From positions 79,866,316 through 79,930,315 of the forward strand of contig OY757921.1 of assembly GCA_963585895.1 (NCBI GenBank): a stretch of DNA of 64,000 bases. Reading direction: 5' to 3'. Both the position numbers and the translations under genes were made by a program. How positions within the stretch are numbered: position 1 is the stretch's first letter; each line of letters starts with the position of its first letter. Of the stretch, positions 43,815 through 54,966 are shown piece after piece. The notes under the pieces were generated by a model. That model saw nothing but the letters and a program-made list of their open reading frames with translations, was not told the origin of the DNA and searched no databases. The stretch is from Sepioteuthis lessoniana. Its lineage: Eukaryota > Mollusca > Cephalopoda > Myopsida > Loliginidae.

Positions 43815-44975
43815 AAAGTTAGTCAAAAGTTTTGTAATATTTTGGTACATGCTAGTTTGTAATGTGTATATTTTTAAAATGGTCGTGATACAAGAAAATT
43901 CTAGAATATAGGATACTGAGTCACTTGTTTCTGAAACAAAGATGATGGACGTCGGTAAACTAATTAGTTTCAGGAACCTATTGGTCAGGAAAGTCATGTG
44001 ATTTATACTCCCAACTACATCCACACCTTTGATTTTGTCCTGCGCAAAATAAACGGTGTGTTTGGAGCTGATCACATGACTAGGATTAGCTATATATACT
44101 CTTGTTTTCCAATAATTCATTCTCTTACATTTTGACTTCCAGAGATAGCCTGACTTTGCCAGCTAGTGACACACAGCTCAATACACGTAACATGGGTGCG
44201 TATATACTCTGTGACCTTTTTCTTTCCTGTTCTGCCTTTTTGGCTGGACTTGTTCCAGTCTCGCACACGACCTCACAGACATTACATCAAATCCTGAAAA
44301 GAGACAAACAATTAACATTGGAGAAAACACGCTCTTCTAGAATACACTGCTATATTTCTGTGTATTGATACCTCATGTGAAATACTTAGTCAGCATACAT
44401 TTATAGTCTACAGGACACTTTTAATATTTAGTCTTTTACCATAATATTTGTGTTAGTTATATACACACACAGAGGAATATTTAATAATCTATATTAGAAT
44501 ATTCATGATGTTTTGTAATGTTTCCTTTTATGTACTTGTTGATATATAAATTTATTTTTGTTTGTATTTCTTTGTTTTGAATGTTCTTTTGTCCACATTG
44601 TTTACATCATTTGCTTTTCAATAATGAGCCACCATAAATTGTGGGAGCAACATTATTCCGCAAACAACCCCACAATATCACTTAACCTAAGCAGTAAAAG
44701 TTGTAGTTGATAACTACTGTGGTTGGTAGTATTGTGTAAGCTAGTGTGCTGACACGTGTGTTGTTTAACTCCATGAGTAATTTGAAAGCCACACAGATGA
44801 ATGGGCAACAAAGTCTAATTTGGAAATTTATGCTTCATGAATTCAAACTAAGAAATAATACCATGGAAGTAAAGGTGCAGTTGATCACAGTACCAGATAG
44901 TTCAAGAAACTTTGCTTGCTTTGCAAGAACCTTGACAATGAGGTAAAGTCAGCTGGGCCTAAAACCATGAATTCT
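43815..44975 (+). repeat. Repeat U, copy 2, interrupted
   Basis: Copy 2 of U; the gap 43872-44674 is an insertion absent from copy 1. Confidence 0.7.
43872..44674 (+). mobile_element. 803-bp LTR-like insertion with ATAT TSD
   Basis: ATAT at 43868-43871 and 44675-44678, confirmed by the empty site in U copy 1. Ends CAACCCCACA. Promoter-like order: inverted CCAAT (CCTATTGGTC near 43978), TATATATA at 44091, then an open frame at 44190 (MGAYILCDLFLSC..., signal-peptide-like, about 60 codons). The left terminus lacks TG. It may be a long LTR or an LTR with a short leader ORF. Confidence 0.55.
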
Positions 44976-45150
44976 TGGGAAAGGTAGGAATCCAATTATT
45001 CTCCCTCCAGCTATAGGTAAATAGTAGGGCAGACTGGGTTCTTCAGCCATGGTGAGGCAACTAGTCTAGGAGAAGGAAAACTCTAAATTCAAACCTGTTA
45101 AACTTTGCTTGTGTCATATCCTGCCCGAGCGGAGGGGCTGGTAAATATGG
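44973..45150 (+). mobile_element. SINE-B, 5' half lost
   Basis: Begins in the central domain (CTTGGGAAAGGTAGG) and ends CCGAGCGGAGGGGCTGG. Confidence 0.8.
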
Positions 45151-45289
45151 ATATGACATAAAAGTGAACCAACCAACCAACCAACCAATCAGCATGGGGA
45201 ACAAAAACAGTTGGTATTATTTGTATAAATTTCTGAAATGAAGCTTGATAATCTTGATCACTTAGAATATTTGGACTATTGACCTCAAC

Positions 45290-45470
45290 TTTATTGTTAT
45301 ACTTACAACGTTTCAACTGATGTGTCCTTCAGCCTTCTTCAGGTGTTTCATGTTGAACTTGGGAGTCTGTGTAGACTCTAGGTTCTGTGTAGACTCTCAA
45401 GTTTGACATGAAACACCTAAAGAAGGTTGAAGGACATATCGGCCAAAACATTATGAGTATAATAACAAAG
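45290..45470. repeat. Palindrome, Penelope-terminal-like
   Basis: Arms about 45290-45367 and 45395-45470, loop about 27 bp. Minus arm CACCTGAAGAAGGCTGAAGG with ATCAGTTGAAACG. Confidence 0.65.
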
Positions 45471-45589
45471 ATGAGTATGTATATGTATGTGTGTGTATGT
45501 ATAGTCGGATAAAGATATATATAATGTTTAAGCTCTTCTTCCAAAAATAAAGATTTTTTACTGCAGAAGCTTTATGAACGAATGCACAT

Positions 45590-46355
45590 TTGCACATACA
45601 TACACATGCATACACACTCACACGCATCAATCAATCTGTTCACACATACACACATGTGCACACATACATACACACACACACGCGCACACACACACACACA
45701 CACACACATACACACATAGATGCATACATACTTCAATCTATATAGCAATCTATCTATCAATATACACATACACAGATATGAAGACACACAAACGCACACA
45801 CACACACAAATATACTCACACATACACATGAGTCTGTCAATCTTTTTGTCTGTCTATCTATCTATGCACACACACATATGCATGCACACATACACATACA
45901 TATGCACATACACCAATTTATCTATCTGTCTATCTACCAATCAGTACACACATATACACACACTCACGCATACAAGCACAAACACATACGCACAAACACA
46001 TACGTACACATGCATCTATCCATATGCACACATACACACATTTATCTGTCTGTCTATCAGTATACACATACACTCATATGAACATACACAAACACATACA
46101 CACAAACACGCACACATACATACCTATACACACGCAATAACCACTGCATCTATCTTTCTCTCTATACACACACATGAATACCCATAAACACATTTATCTA
46201 TCTACTTATCAATGCACTCATCCAGACACATGAACACACACTTATGCAGTTACACCCTTACACACAAGCACACTCACACAAACACACAAACACATTCACA
46301 CATTCACGTATACCAACACATGTATCTATCTATCTATCCACACACATACATGTAT
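45590..46355. repeat. (CA)n / (TCTA)n microsatellite block
   Basis: About 770 bp of ACAC, CATA and TCTATC runs. The open frames here, rich in His, Thr and Tyr, are artefacts of the repeat. Confidence 0.95.
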
Positions 46356-46363
46356 TTATCATA

Positions 46364-46660
46364 TTTACCCAACCCCTCCGCTCGGGCAGGATATGACACA
46401 AGGTCAATTTTTAAGCGAAGTTTAACAGGTTTGAATTCAGAGTTTTCTTTCTCCTAGACTAGTTGCCTAACCAAGGCTGAAGAACCTAGTCTGCCCAACT
46501 ATTTACCCATAGCTGGAGGGAGGATAATTGGATTCATACCTTTCCCAAGGGTATTAGTGCTATGTGAAATGCAATCAGTCTCGTCCAGGATTTGAACTCG
46601 TGTCGCCGTGTCCATTTCCTACAATGATAACCACAACGATAAACACCACGGGCACCTCCA
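46364..46660 (-). mobile_element. SINE-B, near-consensus
   Basis: Full length from TTTACCCAACCCCTCCGCTC to the head (ACCACGGGCACC). Appears young. Confidence 0.9.
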
Positions 46661-46664
46661 TACA

Positions 46665-46758
46665 TGTATTTATCTGTCTATCAGTACACACATACATACA
46701 AATAAACACACAAACGCACTCACACAAACACAACTCACACAAACACACACGCATAAAA
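46665..46758. repeat. (CA)n-rich microsatellite
   Basis: CACACAAACAC runs between SINE-B and SINE-C. Confidence 0.9.
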
Positions 46759-46759
46759 A

Positions 46760-47015
46760 AGTAAAGTTGGCGACTGTAGTCGAGGACGATCCGAAGGCTC
46801 CCCTTTCAATAGCTACTACACCAGGGTGTAGGGGAGGGCGCTACTCCTTTCCCTGGATTACTCCACTTTACCCCTGATCCTTACCTTATAGTGCTGAGTG
46901 CTAAGCAAGGCAGGATCAAGTACCATTTTTTGAGTCTTTGGTATGACTCGACCTGGGATTGAACCCTGGTCTCTCAGACCATTGGTGAACACTCTAACCA
47001 TTATACCAAAAGGAG
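46760..47015 (-). mobile_element. SINE-C
   Basis: Full-length; B box (plus view) GGGATTGAACCCTGG. Confidence 0.9.
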
Positions 47016-47237
47016 AGATACACACGCATACACACCCACAAACACACAATATACACAGCCACTTATACAAAAACACATGCATCTATCTATCTCTCTATCC
47101 ACATACACACACATGCACACACATAAACACATATATCAATCCATTTATCAATCCATGCACATGAACACACACAAACACATTTACACACAAACACACTCGC
47201 ACAAACACATACATGCACACACACACGCACATACACG
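47016..47237. repeat. (CA)n microsatellite
   Basis: ACACAC and CTATCT runs, continuing the block before the two SINEs. Confidence 0.9.
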
Positions 47238-48040
47238 CATATATATAGCCTTTCCTGTGGGATTGTAGTGTGATGTTAATTCCTTCAGTCATATTCTTGT
47301 CTTCAGACAGAGAGAGGGAAAAAATAAGGCAACCTTTCACCTGATGGCACTAGTCCAAGGGCTATTGGTATTTTGGGACTTGCCCTTGTATACAAGCATT
47401 AGTTTCTCTCATTAAACTGACAACATATCATATGCTACAACCAAGTGTGTATAGTCACACACATACACACACACACACACACACACATACTTTCACACAC
47501 ACATATATATGCACATATTTTAGCTGTGTGCAAAAGTTCCCAGCAAAAATACCGGTTTTAACTTTGTATTCTGTCTCTATTTGTCAGAAAATAGCACTGG
47601 GAATTTTTGTATATATATATATATATATATATAGTGTTTTGATATACATTGGACTCATGTGACTGCTAATAACTCTCCTAACAATAATGTTATGTTCTTT
47701 TTTGTTTCAGATTTGAAAATAGTATGCTATAACAACTATTAACCCTTGATCACAATGTCTTGGACAAGAGAGGAAAAATATTTTTCATGTCTACTTATTT
47801 AGAGACAAAATCATTCCAAACTATCTCAAAATAGAAGCAACTCATTGATATGATAATGATTTATTACTGAGACAAGAAATTCAAAAAAGATTGCATGTCC
47901 TAGAAGCTGATATAATAACAATAAAAAACATTGATTTGATGCATTTTTGACAGGACATGTTCCAGATGATTGCCATTGCACTTATCTCAGTAATAAATCA
48001 TTATTATATTAATGGGTTGCATCTGTTTTGAGACACTCTG
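47238..48040 (+). repeat. Repeat G, copy 2
   Basis: Continuous partner of the interrupted copy at 13480-15380. Includes its own (CA)n and (TA)n tracts at the corresponding positions and TTTTTGTTTCAGATTTGAAA in the middle. Confidence 0.75.
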
Positions 48041-48049
48041 AATATTGAT

Positions 48050-48285
48050 TTACCCAACCCCTCCTCATGGGCAGGATGTTATACATGGTCAATTTTTAGG
48101 TAGAGTTTAATAAGTTTGAATTCAGCCATACCATGGCTAAAGAGCACAGTCTAGCCTACTATTTACTCATAGCTGGAGGGAGAATACTTGGATCCATACC
48201 TTTTCCAAGGGTATTGGCATCATGTTACATACAACCAGTCTCGCATAGGATTTGAACTCAAGTTGGTAAGTCCACTTCCAATGAT
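48050..48285 (-). mobile_element. SINE-B
   Basis: Minus-strand, moderately decayed; lacks the end of the tRNA head. Confidence 0.75.
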
Positions 48286-48289
48286 AAAG

Positions 48290-48504
48290 CTAAAGTAAAG
48301 CTGGCGACCGTAGTCGAGGGCGACCCAAAGGCTCCCTTTTCAATAGCTACTACACCGAGAGGGAGGGCACAACTCCTTTCCCTGGATTGCTCCACCTCAT
48401 CCTTAATACATACCTTATATTGCTGAGTGCTAAGCAAGGAGGTATCAAGTACCATTTTTAAAGTCTTTGGTATGACGCAACCTAGAAATTGAACCCCGAC
48501 CTCC
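48290..48504 (-). mobile_element. SINE-C, 5' truncated
   Basis: AGTAAAGCTGGCGACCGTAG to GAACCCCGACCTCC; the A-box part is missing. Confidence 0.8.
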
Positions 48505-49409
48505 ATAATATGTACATAAGTAGAATAAAGATGTATAAATCTACATACAAGGGTGAACTGAAAAATTAATAGCCTAAAAAGCTCATATGATGATGTCATA
48601 TCTCCTGTTGATTACTCTTTAGACCAATGGGATCCAAGCACTGTCACATCAATAGAAGAAGTGTGTGGACCACAAGGGGGACTATGTTGAAAAATAAATC
48701 TCATCTAGTCACATTCCATGAGTATCTTAGTTTGCCTATGAACTTTTCTGCAAACCCTTATGAATACACAATAAGAACATATATGTGCATATGGATGTAT
48801 AAAATGTTGTGTATATGTGTACATACAAATGTATTCCTGATTATATGTTGATGAGTGTGTGTTCACATGTCTGTCTGCATATATGTGTAAAGTTTTAAGT
48901 ATGTACATTGTTATTTAAATATGTATAAATACATTTATTTATTATATATGTGCATGTTTGTATATATTGGTATATATCTGTGACAATGTATGTAAAATTA
49001 TGAGTGTGTGTGTGTGTATGTGGTACCTGAGACTAGCAAAGAATAAAGAGGAAAGTAACAGGAAACCTGAAGAGTCTAAAGAGGCTGGCAGGTCTTGAAG
49101 GCTAAGCATTAGAAATGAGATTTCCTTTTTGCTTTTCTCAACGCCCAGGGTCAAGGCAGAAAATAACAAAACAAAACAAAACAAAACAAAACAAAACAAA
49201 AAGAACATGCCAACAAACAAGAGTGGAAAAACAACAGGTACAGAAATAGATTTGTCTTTTTCAGAAAAAAAACAAACAAAATACACAAAAAACAGGTTTT
49301 TCAATACTTAAGTTGGAAAGATTGTTTCAGTTATCAGAAGTCTTTTTGCAATATGGACATAAACTCTTAAAATATCTTCTTTTTAGTTTTTATTCATATT
49401 CTTTTTCAT
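48505..49409. other. AT-rich, TG-rich; no gene seen
   Basis: Contains (AAAAC)n at about 49165-49200. No domain or family match. Confidence 0.45.
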
Positions 49410-49625
49410 TTTCAATGGCATATCAATCTTCCTGGGCTATTTAATACCAAAGCAATCCTAGTAGAAGAACAGCAGTAGTACTATTTAACTCATAGCTAAG
49501 GGTAAGGGAATTCATACCTATCCCAGAAGTGTTAGTTTTCGAGTGAACATAATAGCTCAGCTGGAGTTTGAACTCACGACAATTTCGTAGTCTGAGGCAT
49601 TAAATACCATACCATAACAAAAAGG
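49410..49625 (-). mobile_element. SINE-A
   Basis: AATGGCATATCAATCTTCC to a decayed head at CATAACAAAAAGG. Confidence 0.75.
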
Positions 49626-49829
49626 GCTATTTATGCAGTAAAAAAAAAAAACAGACTATGATGTCATCATATAAACTTTTCAGCCAATAAAACTTTCAGC
49701 TCACCCTCATAAGTACATCAATAAGTTTGAAGCCTAACAAATAGTTGTTTGATGAATTTTGGTTTGAAATTTTTCCCGTATAATTGAGATCAATGGAGAA
49801 GCATTGGATTAAGTACATTGGCAAAGAAA

Positions 49830-50335
49830 GAGCAGCCCATTGGTCTAGTGTTTGCCAATAGCCTGGGAGACCAGGGTTCAATTCCAGATTGTATCATACC
49901 AAAAACTCAAAAAATGGTACTTGATACCTCCTTGCTTAACACTCAGTATCATAAGGTACGTATCAAGGGTAAAGTGAAATAATCCAGGGGAAGGATTGGT
50001 TGGTTTGGTTGGTTTTTTGTTTAATGGCATATCAACCTTTGTAGGTTATTTAATGCCAAAGCCATCCTTCTAGAAGAACATTAGTGGTACTATTTAACCC
50101 ATAGCTGGGAGGATAAGGGGGTTTATACCTTTCCCAAGGGTATTTGAACATAATAGCGTGATTGGAATTCAAACTCGCTTACTACAATTCCGCAGTCCGT
50201 CGCTTTAACCATTACGTCACAAGGATACCCCCCAGGGAAAGGAGTAGCACACTCCCTTATACCTTGGTGTCGCAGTTAATGAAAGAGAGCTTTCAGGTTG
50301 CTCTTGACTAAAGTCACCAGCTTTACTTACTCATA
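49830..50335 (+). mobile_element. SINE-C split by SINE-A
   Basis: Pieces 49830-49995 and 50232-50335 of a plus-strand SINE-C. Confidence 0.85.
49996..50231 (-). mobile_element. SINE-A nested in SINE-C
   Basis: CCAGGGGAAGGA at 49984-49995 and CCAGGGAAAGGA at 50232-50243 form a 12-bp duplication. Full-length minus SINE-A. Confidence 0.9.
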
Positions 50336-50394
50336 TAAAATAAATGAAACAGATGATTTTTTTCAGCTTTATGCAACAGACTTAAAAATGTGCC

Positions 50395-50395
<1 letters not shown>

Positions 50396-50425
<30 letters not shown>

Positions 50426-50441
50426 ATGTGTGTGTGTGTGA
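50396..50441. repeat. (TA)n(TG)n microsatellite
   Basis: TATATATATGTGTGTGTG run. Confidence 0.9.
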
Positions 50442-50459
50442 TAAGTCTTCTAGACTGCA

Positions 50460-50905
50460 TTCAGTGTGTACACAGTGCTAATTTAAGTCTTTGCTGATTG
50501 GCCAACACGGATACATCCATGTGTAGGAGTCCACAAGAGAACGTCCTGAGTTAGTCCTTACTTTTCCAGCAGTTCCCAGTTCATCTTATTTTGATGGTTT
50601 GTGTTGTATTGTGGTAAGGAAAAGATACACAGTGAAATAAAGTTAATTGTTTATTAACTCAAGTGTTACCGTCCAACTAGTATTATAAGTCTTGCGCTGT
50701 TAGTGTTACATCCGAAGTTGGTCTAACTACTGACCGACGTCTTTCAGAGCTATCTCTCTGCTTCTCTTTCTGCTTCCTTCTGTCTGCCATGCTTGAGAAA
50801 CACAGCATCTTTTATACTTCCACGATACCAGAAGTCATGTGGAATGAGCCACTATACAACAGTTTGAGAGATAGGAGGTAAGTGGCTGTACAGATGGCAA
50901 AAGAG
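50460..50905 (-). pseudogene. LINE 3' fragment, split by LTR
   Basis: 50862-50905 and 50460-50601 on the minus strand read as the LINE C-terminal region (SHLPPIS-like, then the GHCWRS and WTPTHG segments), decayed. Confidence 0.7.
50602..50861 (-). mobile_element. Solo LTR, 260 bp, exact GTTTG TSD
   Basis: TGTTGTATTGTGG to CCACTATACAACA, GTTTG at 50597-50601 and 50862-50866. On the minus strand TATAAAAG (50816-50809) precedes an AATAAA-type signal (TTAATAAACAATTAAC), the expected LTR order. Confidence 0.9.
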
Positions 50906-50943
50906 AGCGTCAGAGGCCTCTGTGCAATCAGTATAATCTAAGT

Positions 50944-51196
50944 AAGTATAGTTGGCAACCTTAGACGAGGGTGAGCCAAAGGCTCCCTTTTTGATAGTTA
51001 CTACACCAAGGTGTAAGGGAGGGCATTACTCCTTTCCCTAGATTGCTCCACTTTACCCTTAATCCTTACCTTATAATGCTGAGTGTTAAGCAAGATAGCA
51101 TCAAGTACTATTTTTTGAGTCTTTGGTATGGCTCGACCTGGGATTGAATCCAGGTCTCCTGGGCCACTGGCGAACACTCTAACCATTATGCCAATG
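50944..51196 (-). mobile_element. SINE-C, first of a head-to-tail pair
   Basis: Full-length; B box (plus view) GGGATTGAATCCAGG. Confidence 0.85.
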
Positions 51197-51199
51197 TAA

Positions 51200-51459
51200 G
51201 TAAAAGTAAAGTTAGCGGTCATAGTCGAGGGTCACCCTAAGGCTCCCTTTTCGATAGCTACTAAGCCAAATATCGGGGAGTGCGCTACTCCTTTCCCTGG
51301 ATTGCTCCACTTTACCGTTGACCCGTACCTTATAATGCTGAGTGTTAAGCAAGGAGGCATCAAGTACCATTTTTTGAGTCTTTGGTATGACTCGACCTGG
51401 GATTGAACCAAGATCTCCCGGGCCTTTGGCGAACATTCTAACCACTAGGCCAATGTCCG
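51200..51459 (-). mobile_element. SINE-C, second of the pair
   Basis: Same strand, immediately adjacent, joined through AGTAAAAGTAAAG. Confidence 0.85.
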
Positions 51460-51547
51460 GTAATCTAATCATATATAATACAATCAATGTATAATGATAA
51501 TGAACCTCTCTTACAACGGCTGAATGTATTGATACAAGACGTAATAA

Positions 51548-51612
51548 TAGGTTTAGGTTATTTGGCTTGATAGCATATCAGTCCTCAATGGTTATTTAAT
51601 GCCAAATCCCCT
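51548..51612 (-). repeat. HST tail fragment
   Basis: GATAGCATATCAGTCCTCAA and GGTTATTTAATGCCAAATCC. Confidence 0.6.
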
Positions 51613-51636
51613 ATATATATATATATATATATATAC
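51612..51636. repeat. (TA)n microsatellite
   Basis: TATATA run at the left side of the mariner. Confidence 0.9.
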
Positions 51637-51642
51637 AAGGAT

Positions 51643-52535
51643 CATTAAATAAGTTTCCAGACTTTTTTCGTATGGGCACTTTTATTGTTAGTACACACAT
51701 AAAACTCTATTCCCCTTCAAAGTAATCTCCTCCGGCTGCAATGCACTTGTTGTACTGTTCCAACAACTTCTGGAAGGCCCCATGGAAGTCCTCTTGCGTG
51801 AGCATGTCAATGACTTTCATCACAGCCTCTTTCATCTCCTCAATTGTCTTTTCACAACAGCCTCTGAGCTTAGAGAATAACCAAATGTCACAGGGAGCAA
51901 GGTCTGGACTATAAGGAGGCTGAGGAACTGCCTTGATGCTCATCTTGGTCAAATAGTCTGTGACAAGGTTGGAGTTGTGGACTGGTGCATTGTCCTTGTG
52001 GAAATGCCACTGACCTAATTTGAAGAGTGCTGGCCTCTTCCGACGGAATCTCTTCCTGAACTCCTTTAAAAACTCAACATAGTAACCCTAACCCTAACCC
52101 TTTGGCCAATCAACTCTGGTCTATTGACTTCCTTAGTTCTCCAACACCTCTTATCATCCCTCACAGACTCCCTGCCTTCCTTGGATCTCTTATGCCATTC
52201 AAAAACTGATGTTCAATTTATGCAAGAACTCCAAAAGCAGTCTGAAGTATTCCATACGTTTCTGTGACATCTTTTCCAAGTTTAAAACAGAATTTTATTG
52301 CATATCGTTCTTCTAAAGTGTCTTCATGTCCAGATTGCATTTTTGAAATTCACCAGCTGTGATAATCAGGCTTTAGTAGGGTGTATTCCAGTTGCTGCTG
52401 TAGCTGTTCATTTGAATGTGAAATCTTAAAAATTAGTCAGTTATCTCATAAGATGTATAGCAATAACATACTGAATTTTCAAGAGTCTATGACAATTTTA
52501 AATGCCTGTACAAAAAAGTCTGGAAACTTATTGAA
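51643..52535 (-). mobile_element. Mariner (DD34D type) deletion derivative, copy 2
   Basis: Same ends and same internal junction as copy 1; the junction holds ACCCTAACCCTAACCC (52085-52100). Minus frame 51952-51707 keeps PQPPYSPDLAPCDIWLFSKL (third catalytic Asp region) and the C-terminus. Confidence 0.85.
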
Positions 52536-52536
52536 G

Positions 52537-52540
<4 letters not shown>

Positions 52541-52619
<79 letters not shown>
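52541..52619. repeat. (TA)n microsatellite, about 75 bp
   Basis: Long TATATA run with one TATTTA interruption. Confidence 0.95.
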
Positions 52620-52622
<3 letters not shown>

Positions 52623-52629
52623 GAGTTAA

Positions 52630-52847
52630 CTCGGCCAACTGTGGTCAAGAGTGACCCAAAGGCTCCATTTTCAATAGCTACTACACCAAGGTGTAGTAGA
52701 GAGCTCTACTCCTTTTCCTGGATTGCTCTCCTTACCTTTGATCTGTATCTTATAATGCTGAGTGTTAAGCAAGGAGGCATCAAGTACCATTTTTTGAGTT
52801 TTTGGTATGAATTGACCAGGGATTGAACCCACGTTTCCGGGACCATT

Positions 52848-52850
<3 letters not shown>
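52630..52850 (-). mobile_element. SINE-C, head truncated
   Basis: Ends at the (GA)n tract where the A-box part should be. Confidence 0.8.
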
Positions 52851-52889
<39 letters not shown>

Positions 52890-52925
52890 GAGAGAGATGA
52901 GAGAGAGAGAAAGAGAGAGAGAGTA
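52850..52925. repeat. (GA)n microsatellite
   Basis: About 70 bp of GAGAGA. Confidence 0.95.
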
Positions 52926-53079
52926 AAAGATATACTCGGTATAAGGAAAAAAGAAGAAATATTTGCCTCTACCTAAATTTATTGACAAATTTAACATATA
53001 AGTAGTACACACAAGTTTTGAACACAAATCAATAAACAGTGTTCAATATTTAATAGCATGTCTCTTATTTGATATGACA

Positions 53080-54340
53080 GCTGTCAGACACTTAGAATAA
53101 TTCAAAGTAAGTTTCTTGCAGAAATTAACTCCAATTTCATTCCACTGCTGTTGAGAAATCAACATCAGATTGAACAAATTTTAGAGATTCTTCTGATAAA
53201 CTCTAAGTTTGAACTCTTTCTATACATTTTCTATGGGTCTAGGTCAGGCAACTTACTAGGCCATTCGAAAACCCTTATTTTCTTCAACTATTCTTGTTTT
53301 TACTGCTGTATGTTTCAGATCATAACCATTTTGAAAAATTCAACCCCTCAGTAGTTGAAGATATTTTACAGATTGAAATAAATTTTTCTCCAGTATTTTG
53401 CAATATATAGCTCTAATCATTGTTTCTTCAATGATATGTAGTGCAGCCATACCTCTGAAATCAAAGAAATAAAAATTATTATACTTGAACTATCATGTTT
53501 AAAGTTCCTCTTGGGTTGTGAATAAATTTCAAATTACTTCCTAGCAAATGGATGTAGCTGCTCATTTACTTAATTTTCAAAGATATATTTTTTGAGGCAG
53601 ATCTGTAGTCAGGCCATGTTGCTTCAATTTCTGAATGATGGCTCAAATTGTACTGATGGAGATATTGAGTTTGTGGGATTTGAAGGGCTTTTGAAGGTCA
53701 GGGGCTAAGGGCAAGGTCGTGTTGCCGTAAGATATCTGACTCCATATTTTGGTTACACTGTTTCACCCCACGTTGACTAGCCGGCGCAATGCCTTGCCCA
53801 AAGAAAGTCCCAAAAGAAATATACAAAAAAAAAAGATAGAAACAAATAAGAGACGAAAACATTTCTTCCATACTTTCCTTTATTTACTTGGTGAAGGGAC
53901 TAACCAACGCTACGTCTTGTGACGCAGCATGGTTCCTAAAACACCAGACAGCAAAATTGGTCTTATTGGTTTGACGGACACTGGCTGAAAGAGAAAAATG
54001 ATATCGTTTTCTTTTTCAAGGGGAAAATCCTTTTTTCTTTTACGCATGCGTCATCTCCTTTTCCGTTAGAGACCTCTGGGAGTTTCTTCAAATTTCATAG
54101 TTTTCTTTTTATCTATTTTTTTAATTTAATTTTTTATTTATTTATTCGTTCCCTACAAGTTCATTTGAGACTTTTTGATGTCCCATTCCACGATTATGAT
54201 GATCAATTAACACTCTACAAACCTCTTTAGAAAAGTTCTTTTCCTTTGCCTTTACTATTGTAAAAACTTTTACACATGCCATTCTATGTTTTCTTAAAAT
54301 ACAATGAATTTGTCAATGAATTTAGGTAAATATTTGTTCT
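53080..54340 (-). pseudogene. Tc1-like transposase remnant, split by LTR
   Basis: On the minus strand, 54340-54158 gives an N-terminal HTH-like stretch (GKGKELF...VN..), 53698-53580 a second HTH part, and 53350-53085 the C-terminus (VFEWPSKLPDLDP, QQWNEIGVNFCKKLTLN). Stops and frameshifts throughout. Confidence 0.55.
53699..54157. mobile_element. LTR-like insertion in the Tc1 remnant
   Basis: Ends TTCGTTCCCTACA like the LTR ending at 33654, and shares AAGATATCTGACTCCAT. Left border CAGGGGCTAAGGG. The flanks AGGT/AGTT differ at one base, so the target duplication is unsure. Confidence 0.5.
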
Positions 54341-54367
54341 TATTACTTTAAGTATATCTCTTACTAT

Positions 54368-54400
54368 ATATACATACATATATATATATATATATATATG
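54368..54400. repeat. (TA)n microsatellite
   Basis: TATATACATACATATATATA run. Confidence 0.9.
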
Positions 54401-54800
54401 TCGACAAGACTTACAATGCACCTTTCTGACACAAGTTCAATAGCTCAGCATTTAAAAAAAACATTCATGCCCAGCAACACAACTACGGAAAATTCTCACT
54501 GACAACACAACAATATTAGAACATCAAAATAATAAACAAAAACTTCAGATTCTCAAAGCACTACATATTAGAAACATGCAACCAACACTTTATAGAATTA
54601 ATTTTCAAATCAGTGCTAATGTACTTAAATGTCTTTAGCTACTGACACTAATTATAGAATTACATTTAAAAGCAAACGCCATAATCTTCAACGGCAAAGA
54701 CGCCCTTACACAGTAGTAATATACTAAAACAAAAGTTACATCACTTTTGTAATAGATCCACCCCTGATGATGGCCCAAAGTCAGGCAGAAAGTACTAGGG
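54401..54800 (+). pseudogene. Penelope-like element, C-terminal remnant
   Basis: In-frame pieces such as TYNAPF, HKFNSSAFKKNIHAQQHN and YGKFSLTTQQ, then a segment near HYILETCNQHFIELIFKS, resemble the GIY-YIG-containing end of Penelope retroelements (memory, not searched). It ends with CCCTGATGATGGCC and GCAGAAAGT, a possible hammerhead-like core. Confidence 0.4.
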
Positions 54801-54966
54801 ATACATACAACTATGGACAATACATAAATCAATTCCCCCCGAATACGATAAAAGTTATACGGGAATTCGAACGGATCCAGAAGAAAATATGTAGACATAA
54901 AATGTCTATTATGTTTAATGAAATTTGCATTAACGAAGAAATGCTGCCTAAATATACATATATATA

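Noticed and set aside
45574..46187. Long His/Thr/Tyr-rich open frames
   Set aside because: They translate (CA)n and (TCTA)n microsatellite and have matching antisense frames; not genes.
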